In this document: one piece after another, positions 58,705 to 64,000 of the stretch
Numbering within the stretch: the first letter of the stretch is position 1
How the letters are laid out: the number at the start of each line of letters is the position of its first letter
NCBI GenBank assembly: GCA_023428695.1
Contig: JAEYWY010000025.1
Location: 116,748 to 180,747, forward strand
Source: Bacteroidota bacterium
GTDB taxonomy: Bacteria > Bacteroidota > Bacteroidia > Cytophagales > Cyclobacteriaceae
Reading direction: 5' to 3'
Length of the DNA stretch: 64,000 bases
The notes under the pieces: generated by a model
The model's input: the letters and a program-made list of their open reading frames with translations, nothing else
What the model was told of the DNA's origin: nothing
Databases searched by the model: none
Made by a program: the position numbers and the translations under genes

Positions 58705-60183
58705 ATGGGAAAAATTCCCCCTTCTAAGGTTCAGGAAATTGTGTTCGCCTCTTCGGATAAAGCGGAGTCCAGGAGAATAACTGCTCTATTGAAGGAAAAG
58801 CAGATCAGGAAAATTGCGCCCAGGGTTTACACATCAAATTTTTCTGATGAACCGGCAGCAATCATTAAACGGAATTGGTTTCATATCCTGTCGGCTCTAT
58901 ATCCAGACGCGTTGCTCAGCCATCGCAGCGCTCTTGAATTTGTGCCTTCTCCCCAAGGACATGTCTTTCTGACCTATACGTATACAGAAAAGATTCAGCT
59001 ACCCGGGTTGACCATTCAGCTTTTGGAAGGTCCACAACGGATTGAAGGCGACAATGCATTCTTTGGAAATCTCCATGCTTCCCAGGAGGCAAGGGCGTTT
59101 CTTGAGAACCTTCAAGTTTCAAGGCGCAAAGCGGAATCAAAAACGCTGACTCGTTCTCAAATCGAAGAACGTCTTGAAGCGATTATCAGGACGCGAGGCG
59201 AGAATGGCCTTAATGAGTTGCGTGACAAAGCCAGAAAAATCTCGAAGTCGTTGGGGATGCAGGATGAGTTTAAGAAGTTCAATGACCTGATCAGCGATCT
59301 CCTTTCTACAGGCAAGTCAAAAAAATTAACTACACCTGCAGCAATTGCGCGGTCACTCGGTGAGCCGTTAGATCCTGATAGAATCAAGTTATTCGAAAGC
59401 CTGTACGAAGAGTTAGCTGGAAAAACATTTCCGCGTCATCCGGATAAAAATAAGGCGACTAAATCGTATAAGACCTTTGCTTTCTTCGAGGGCTACTTCT
59501 CGAACTTTATTGAAGGAACTGAATTCACTGTTGAAGAGGCTAAAGAAATCATTGAGACCGAAACACCTCTTCCTGCACGGGATGAAGACTCACATGACAT
59601 ACTCGGTACATACCGGATTGTGTCGGACAAAAAAGAAATGGCTATCTGTCCTACGAATGCCAACGAGTTTCTGGATATCATGAGGAGAAGACATGCAATT
59701 CTTCTTCAATCCAGGATCAGTAAGAAACCTGGGGAGTTCAAAGACAAAAACAACAGAGCCGGCAACACCGAATTTGTTGATAAGCAGCTTGTAGTTGGAA
59801 CATTGAAGAAGGGATTTGAATGGTATTCCTTATTGCAAGAGCCATTTGCAAAAGCAGTCTACATGATGTTCCTCGTTAGTGAAGTTCATCCATTCCTTGA
59901 CGGTAACGGTAGAATCGCGCGTGTGATGATGAATGCAGAGTTGTCTGCTAAAGGGCTGTCGAAGATCATTATCCCCACTGTTTATAGAGAGGACTACATG
60001 GGCGCATTGCGAAAGCTGACACGCCAACGTGTAGCTGACGCTTATGTAAGAATGCTTTTACGTGCGTATGAGTTCAGTTCGACTTTGCACGGTGAAAGCA
60101 TTGATGAGATGGAGAAGCATTTGATTAGGTGTGATGCGTTTAAGGAGCCGAAGGAGGGGAAGTTGAAGATCCTCGAAAAGTAG
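58705..60183 (+). CDS. Fic-domain protein fused to an AbiEi-like winged helix
   Basis: The 492-residue protein has an N-terminal 130-residue AbiEi-like antitoxin region (LLKEKQIRKIAPRVYTSN, ALYPDALLSHRSALEF). A helical linker and a Fic domain follow, with HPFLDGNGR (395-403), the catalytic His395 and the phosphate-binding loop. Upstream of the core is SNFIEG (266-271), a match to the inhibitory helix [S/T]xxxE[G/N], so the enzyme is a self-inhibited class II-type Fic AMPylator. The N-terminal part could repress the gene through the 31-bp repeats. AbiEi next to a Fic domain in one chain is unusual. Confidence 0.9.
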   Translation: MGKIPPSKVQEIVFASSDKAESRRITALLKEKQIRKIAPRVYTSNFSDEPAAIIKRNWFHILSALYPDALLSHRSALEFVPSPQGHVFLTYTYTEKIQLPGLTIQLLEGPQRIEGDNAFFGNLHASQEARAFLENLQVSRRKAESKTLTRSQIEERLEAIIRTRGENGLNELRDKARKISKSLGMQDEFKKFNDLISDLLSTGKSKKLTTPAAIARSLGEPLDPDRIKLFESLYEELAGKTFPRHPDKNKATKSYKTFAFFEGYFSNFIEGTEFTVEEAKEIIETETPLPARDEDSHDILGTYRIVSDKKEMAICPTNANEFLDIMRRRHAILLQSRISKKPGEFKDKNNRAGNTEFVDKQLVVGTLKKGFEWYSLLQEPFAKAVYMMFLVSEVHPFLDGNGRIARVMMNAELSAKGLSKIIIPTVYREDYMGALRKLTRQRVADAYVRMLLRAYEFSSTLHGESIDEMEKHLIRCDAFKEPKEGKLKILEK

Positions 60184-60196
60184 AAAAGAGACAGCT

Positions 60197-60544
60197 ATGG
60201 CAGTAACAAATTTGCAGGTACTGGATATTATTGAAGTAATGGAGGCTTTCCTTGAAAGAAAGCGACCACCAGAGCACATTCGTCCGAAGCTTGACATTGG
60301 ATACAAAATAGAAGGGCAAAGTATAATCATCCACGAGATTCGTCCATTTTGGAATGATGCTTCTAAGATCATTTACCCTGAAGTGGCAAAAACTACTTTC
60401 GTAAAAGCGAAAAACCACTGGAAGGTATTTTGGCTTCGGTCTGACTTGAAATGGTACCCGTACGACCCCAAGCCAACTGTCAAAACTCTTAAAGAGTTTG
60501 TGAAATTAGTTGAAGAGGACAAGCATGCATGCTTTTGGGGATAG
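60197..60544 (+). CDS. DUF3024 domain-containing protein
   Basis: The 115-residue protein matches DUF3024 in length and pattern (FLERKRPPEHIRPKLDIGYK, IIIHEIRPFW, VKAKNHWKVFWLRSDLKWYP, HACFWG). The function is unknown. It starts 13 bases after the Fic gene and ends four bases before the metallophosphoesterase start, so the three are likely one transcript. Confidence 0.85.
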   Translation: MAVTNLQVLDIIEVMEAFLERKRPPEHIRPKLDIGYKIEGQSIIIHEIRPFWNDASKIIYPEVAKTTFVKAKNHWKVFWLRSDLKWYPYDPKPTVKTLKEFVKLVEEDKHACFWG

Positions 60545-60548
60545 CGTC

Positions 60549-61304
60549 ATGAAAATCCAATACTGTTCTGACTTACACCTGGAATTCCCAGCCAACAAAA
60601 AATACCTCAAGGCAAATCCAATAAAGCCTGAAGGCGAAATTCTTTTGCTTGCGGGGGATATCATTCCATTTTTTGAGATCGAAAAAGAAAACGACTTCTT
60701 CAATTTTCTTTCTGAAAGCTTTGAGCATACGTATTGGATTCCTGGCAATCATGAATACTATCGGTCGGATATCACAGAAAGAACAGGAACGTTTCATGAG
60801 AAGGCCAGAAGTAATGTATCACTGTTGAACAACACTGCGATTGAACACAACGGTGTTCGGCTTTTATTTTCAACGTTATGGTCTAAGATCAATCCTGCGC
60901 TTGAGTTTGTGATCCAGAAATCAATGGCTGACTTTCGGTTGATCAAAAACAACGGAAAGAAAATTACAACCGATGACGACGATCAGCTTCATGAAGATTG
61001 TAGAGCGTTTCTTGTGAAGGAGTTGGGTAACGTGACGAATCAGAAGACGATTGTTGTTACGCATCACCTACCTACGTTCTTTAACTACCCCGAGAAGTAC
61101 AGATACAGCGAACTGAATACAGCATTTGCAACGGAGTTGTTTGACTTGATCCAGCCTTCAAAATTTGACTACTGGATTTTTGGACATAGCCATGAAGTGG
61201 TGCCGGATTTTAAGATTGGGAAAACAACTTTGACTACGAATCAGCTAGGGTATGTGGAATATGCGGAGCACTTGAATTTTCAATCAAACAGGGTGATCTT
61301 ATAG
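60549..61304 (+). CDS. Calcineurin-like metallophosphoesterase
   Basis: From ATG 60549 the protein has 251 residues and the full metal-binding set: SDLH (7-10), AGDII (35-39), GNHEY (66-70), a VTHHLP motif and the C-terminal FGHSHE. The frame is open from 60510, but the chosen ATG avoids overlapping the DUF3024 gene. Such enzymes hydrolyse phosphomonoesters or diesters in the cytosol. Substrate unknown. The gene ends 148 bases before the HEPN-like gene. Confidence 0.9.
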   Translation: MKIQYCSDLHLEFPANKKYLKANPIKPEGEILLLAGDIIPFFEIEKENDFFNFLSESFEHTYWIPGNHEYYRSDITERTGTFHEKARSNVSLLNNTAIEHNGVRLLFSTLWSKINPALEFVIQKSMADFRLIKNNGKKITTDDDDQLHEDCRAFLVKELGNVTNQKTIVVTHHLPTFFNYPEKYRYSELNTAFATELFDLIQPSKFDYWIFGHSHEVVPDFKIGKTTLTTNQLGYVEYAEHLNFQSNRVIL

Positions 61305-61452
61305 TCTAAATCTCGCCCGTAAGTGAGTAAAGACTTAAAGTCACATCGATTTTAAACAAATAGTCTCCCTAGCCGAGCAATTCGACAAATAGTGCGCAAA
61401 TAGGCTGCGCAGGCGTTTAGTTTATTTGCTTCACAACATCACTGACAATAAA

Positions 61453-61947
61453 ATGATTATTTTTCAAGACTTGGTTTTAATAGACCAGATCGTGCTTCAA
61501 TCAAAAATTGCACGAAGGGCGGCAGAACGTTTAAAAGCTCCTGACAACGATATGGTGGAGACGTGGAGTTTAATTCAATCTATTCTCGTAGCCACCGCGA
61601 ATGTGTCCAAAATACTTTGGCCTAGAACTAAATATAAGCCTCGCGGAGAAAGATTACGTCAAGAGCTTGGCGTTGAAAATAGCAACATTCTTTCTAGTCG
61701 GAAATTTCGTAACTATTTTGAACACTATGATGAACAGATTGACGAATGGTTTAAAAACCAATCCAGTGCGGTATACACTGATTTGGCAATGAATCCGTCT
61801 CTTTCAGGTGTTGGCGCCAGTAGCCACCGAGGGTATAATTCGTTTAACAAGACCTTAATTTTTCGTGGCGAACCACTTGATTTATGCGAAGTATTGAAAG
61901 CACTTGAAGAGATTCTTATTAATTGTAAGCCATATGCTTTCGTGTAG
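61453..61947 (+). CDS. HEPN-like all-alpha protein, function unassigned
   Basis: The ATG at 61453 gives 164 residues (frame open from a TTG at 61426). The protein is mainly helical, and RNYFEH (86-91) fits the R(N)x3-4H motif of HEPN ribonucleases, flanked by the helix SSRKFRNYFEHYDEQIDEW. The match is short, so the HEPN label is tentative. It is alone in a 61305-62110 stretch within the accessory region, next to defence-type genes. Confidence 0.6.
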   Translation: MIIFQDLVLIDQIVLQSKIARRAAERLKAPDNDMVETWSLIQSILVATANVSKILWPRTKYKPRGERLRQELGVENSNILSSRKFRNYFEHYDEQIDEWFKNQSSAVYTDLAMNPSLSGVGASSHRGYNSFNKTLIFRGEPLDLCEVLKALEEILINCKPYAFV

Positions 61948-62110
61948 AACTTAAATTGTTTGCAATACTGCAAATTGCGGATTTGAACATAATGAGTGGT
62001 CGCTATTTTAAAATTGGAAGACAAAGTTTAATACAAATCAATTGGGGTTGAGAGAGTATGGAGCAAAGTTCTTTTCGCTGTCAAAACCTTATGACTTAAC
62101 CTATTAGGGC

Positions 62111-62809
62111 ATGAATGATATTACAATTGCATCTCTTGAGCAATTCTTAAATTCAATAACCGGATTCTCGGATGTCCTCTTCTATCGAGGGGTTAGCGAT
62201 ATTAAATATCCACTCATCCCATCCGCTGGACGTTTTGGAATCGAAGATGAAAAAACTCAAACTCAGTTTGAGCGAAGCTTGCTTACCGAATTCATCAGAA
62301 AGGCACCTATATACTTGGCGAATTCACCAACGAATGATTTGGATTGGATGATTTTGGCGCAACATCACGGTATACCAACTCGCCTTTTGGATTGGTCGTT
62401 TAATCCGTTGGTTGCGCTTTTCTTTGCCGTAGAATCGGACAAGGAATGTGATTGTGCTGTTTACATGTCATACCTGTATTCCGGTATTGCCAATCCAAGA
62501 ACCTTCGACATCATATTTAGTAAAAACGTGTTTACTCCCATTACGCCAAATTTTACGCATCAACGATATGTCAATCAGCAAAGCTTGTTCACTTTGCAAT
62601 CTGATCCAACAAAATTTGATTCATCTAAAATTTCTACGAGATTTATAATACCCTATGCAGTGAAGAAAGTTATCAGATGGAAGCTAAGACGAATGGGCAT
62701 TACGAAGTCATTTATCTATCCATCACTTGACAGTCTTTCCTACGACGTTGTTCAGGTGCATAAACTTAGTTATGAATCCTACTTTAAAAAAATAGCATAT
62801 GACAGCTGA
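62111..62809 (+). CDS. FRG domain-containing protein
   Basis: The 232-residue protein has the FRG motif FYRGVSDIKYPLIPSAGRFG (24-43). The second conserved block is QHHGIPTRLLDWSFNPLVAL (84-103), with R91 and Asp94. The FRG domain is found in many defence and toxin-linked loci; its chemistry is not settled. The gene overlaps the next 72-residue gene by 11 bases, so the pair is coupled. Confidence 0.9.
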   Translation: MNDITIASLEQFLNSITGFSDVLFYRGVSDIKYPLIPSAGRFGIEDEKTQTQFERSLLTEFIRKAPIYLANSPTNDLDWMILAQHHGIPTRLLDWSFNPLVALFFAVESDKECDCAVYMSYLYSGIANPRTFDIIFSKNVFTPITPNFTHQRYVNQQSLFTLQSDPTKFDSSKISTRFIIPYAVKKVIRWKLRRMGITKSFIYPSLDSLSYDVVQVHKLSYESYFKKIAYDS

Positions 62810-63017
62810 AATGTTTTCTACGTTAAGAGGTGTTGCAGAATCTAGTGTGGCAAAACGACTAGGTCTACCTATTGATTCTCTACAGAATATTCTAAATGGA
62901 TATGCTGATTCTGATTTCTTAAAAAAATTCAATCTAACAGAAGAAACTGCGATAATGATCCGTAATGAAATAGGGATTCAAGGCTTAAGAGGTTTCATTC
63001 TCGCAAAAATACTTTAA
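62799..63017 (+). CDS. Small helical partner of the FRG protein
   Basis: The 72-residue protein is helical, with an XRE-like or Sigma-like helix-turn-helix feel (SSVAKRLGLPIDSLQNILNG) followed by ETAIMIRNEIGIQG. No family can be named with confidence. Its start overlaps the FRG stop by 11 bases and the next gene begins 20 bases on, so it probably belongs to the same transcript. It may act as an antitoxin-like partner. Confidence 0.55.
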   Translation: MTAEMFSTLRGVAESSVAKRLGLPIDSLQNILNGYADSDFLKKFNLTEETAIMIRNEIGIQGLRGFILAKIL

Positions 63018-63037
63018 TTACCCAAAGCCGTAATATT

Positions 63038-63628
63038 ATGACGAATAAGGACTTCAATTTCATTGCAAGGTCGGATATTGGAAGCCTCCTCGTGCACTGG
63101 ACCAGAAGTAAAGAGACAGAAAGTCAAACGACTACCGCATTCAACATTCTTAGAAAAATCGTAAGGGAAAGAAGAATAAGGTCTGGAAACGGGTATATAC
63201 GCGGTAACTACAACTGCGTCTGCTTTACAGAATCACCAATATCTGATCTTGTTAAAGTTTTTTCTCTAGCGAAAATGAACGAAGAAAAAGTTAGACGCCA
63301 TCGCTACGAGCCATACGGAATAGGCATTAGAAAGGAATGGTTGTTCAATCAAGGTGGGAGGCCGGTTATATATGGAAGCAGCGAAGACTATACAGAATTA
63401 CCTGAATCGTTAAAGTGGAGGTACGTTAACTATAACCCACCGGCAATTGATTTCACGTGGGAACGTGAGTGGCGAATAAAGACTGATGTCTTAGAACTAG
63501 AACCGGAACAGACTGTCCTTGTGGTACCCACGCGTGCGTACGCACGACAACTCGATGACATAATTGACGGGCACTGGCTAACGTTGACACTTTCAATTTT
63601 AGGACTACCAAGTGATTGGGCGGATTAA
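63038..63628 (+). CDS. AbiGi-like abortive-infection family protein
   Basis: The 196-residue protein shows segments I associate with AbiGi (PF10899) proteins: LLVHWTRSKE (17-26), NYNCVCFTESPIS (57-69), YGIGIRKEWLFNQGGRPVIY (93-112) and IDFTWEREWRI (137-147). AbiGi is named from a lactococcal abortive infection pair. Here it lies 20 bases downstream of the 72-residue gene, and a gene truncated by an IS follows 29 bases later. The biochemical activity is unknown. Confidence 0.75.
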   Translation: MTNKDFNFIARSDIGSLLVHWTRSKETESQTTTAFNILRKIVRERRIRSGNGYIRGNYNCVCFTESPISDLVKVFSLAKMNEEKVRRHRYEPYGIGIRKEWLFNQGGRPVIYGSSEDYTELPESLKWRYVNYNPPAIDFTWEREWRIKTDVLELEPEQTVLVVPTRAYARQLDDIIDGHWLTLTLSILGLPSDWAD

Positions 63629-63657
63629 TGAGATACATCACTTATTAAAGCGAATAA

Positions 63658-63874
63658 TTGGATTCAGATATCAAAAAACTTATCCAAATTCTCAGGCATC
63701 ATAAAAGACCAGAGCTTGCAGAATTACTTTTCAACTCAAGAGGTGAATTGAGAGAGTCTTCTACTTATGGAAGTAAGTGGTTTTCCACTTTAAGTACCTA
63801 CGAATTTTATCAACCATTAGTTGAAACCGAAAGGCTTATCGAGCTAAAAGAAGAAGATCATCAAGCGATTATCA
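63658..63874 (+). pseudogene. Gene truncated by an IS66-family element
   Basis: A frame starting with TTG at 63658 encodes 72 residues (SDIKKLIQILRHHKRPELAELL, FYQPLVETERLIELKEEDHQ). It is cut at 63874, where IS66-type terminal DNA begins. The frame happens to continue to 63942 in the IS, giving a spurious tail. No start stronger than the TTG is seen. The product family is not recognised; the helical, charged sequence could be another small defence component. Confidence 0.55.
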
Positions 63875-64000
63875 GTAAGCACCCGGCGAAGTACGTCAGT
63901 ACAGGTTTCCCTTTTCAGGTAGCAAATCATCGATGTCGTTGACCGTTCTATTCGGCAGTTCTTCCAAAACATGCGTGAGCCATTTCATTGGATCGATTTC
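63875..64000 (-). mobile_element. IS66-family insertion sequence, one end only
   Basis: The terminal sequence GTAAGCACCCGGCGAAGTAC matches the IS66 inverted repeat, which starts GTAAGC. The transposase C-terminal region begins 21 bases inside and runs to the window edge. Eight flanking bases GATTATCA (63867-63874) are the candidate target duplication; the other end is outside the window. Confidence 0.8.
63896..64000 (-). CDS. IS66-family transposase, C-terminal fragment
   Basis: The 34 visible residues read EIDPMKWLTHVLEELP, then a short segment and DIDDLLP before a TGA. This is the C-terminal PxxWLxxVLxxLP...ellP pattern of IS66 (TnpC) transposases. The rest is beyond the right edge. The transposase reads leftward, toward the interrupted gene. 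Confidence 0.85.
   Translation of the reverse strand, partial: EIDPMKWLTHVLEELPNRTVNDIDDLLPEKGNLY

Noticed and set aside
45886..64000. A right attachment site within the window
   Set aside because: I looked for a second copy of the tRNA 3' end (TTCGAATCCCAG) and found none, so the island's right border is not claimed.

Overview
The window looks like a chromosome segment from a Bacteroidota bacterium, most likely order Cytophagales. The reasons are a SusC-like TonB-dependent receptor with an STN domain beside a DUF4249 lipoprotein, a type IX secretion (type B) C-terminal domain, a DUF3667 protein, an IntDOT-like tyrosine recombinase, and promoters of the TTTG / TAnnTTTG type. No rRNA genes or CRISPR arrays are present. 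One tRNA gene, tRNA-Lys(TTT), is present.

From 1 to about 45.8 kb the DNA is ordinary core chromosome. It holds NRDE, DUF3667, rnhB, a Nudix hydrolase, a MATE exporter, a thioesterase, a PlsC-like acyltransferase, gatC, nhaA, a large TPR membrane protein and a SET protein. Next come an SBF-like transporter, an ECF sigma / HEAT anti-sigma / two DUF4097-like genes module, and oxyR. A SIMPL protein, a stress protein, a SpoIIE-type phosphatase, a subtilase with a long insert, a retropepsin-like protease, a methyltransferase and an MFS transporter follow. A four-gene TonB receptor operon precedes rny-zapA-pheT, DUF1684, a serine hydrolase, radC, rpsT and rlmD. The core ends with a large T9SS cargo protein and a BatE-like TPR/SH3 protein.

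From the tRNA-Lys gene (45.83 kb) to the right edge the DNA is accessory. An integrase lies 0.25 kb downstream of the tRNA, and the edge cuts an IS66-family transposase. The island carries a compact leftward four-gene operon (47.5-54.5 kb): a GHKL ATPase, a large unrecognised protein with two phosphoribosyltransferase-like loop motifs, a SIR2-family NADase-like protein, and a HerA-type ATPase whose C-terminus ends in an SSB-like acidic DDLPF tail. SIR2-HerA pairs are known antiphage systems. The two extra upstream genes are the best candidate for an undescribed, sensor-equipped version. It is preceded by a promoter, direct repeats and hairpins.

Further right lie an AraC / DoxX-like / SRPBCC operon, three copies of a roughly 415-bp intergenic repeat with a small membrane-protein gene between copies, and an AbiEi-like/Fic fusion gene behind three 31-bp-spaced direct repeats. 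Then come DUF3024, a metallophosphoesterase, a HEPN-like protein, an FRG-domain gene coupled to a 72-residue protein, an AbiGi-like gene, and a gene cut by the IS66 element. Together this reads as a defence and toxin-antitoxin island at a tRNA-Lys locus.
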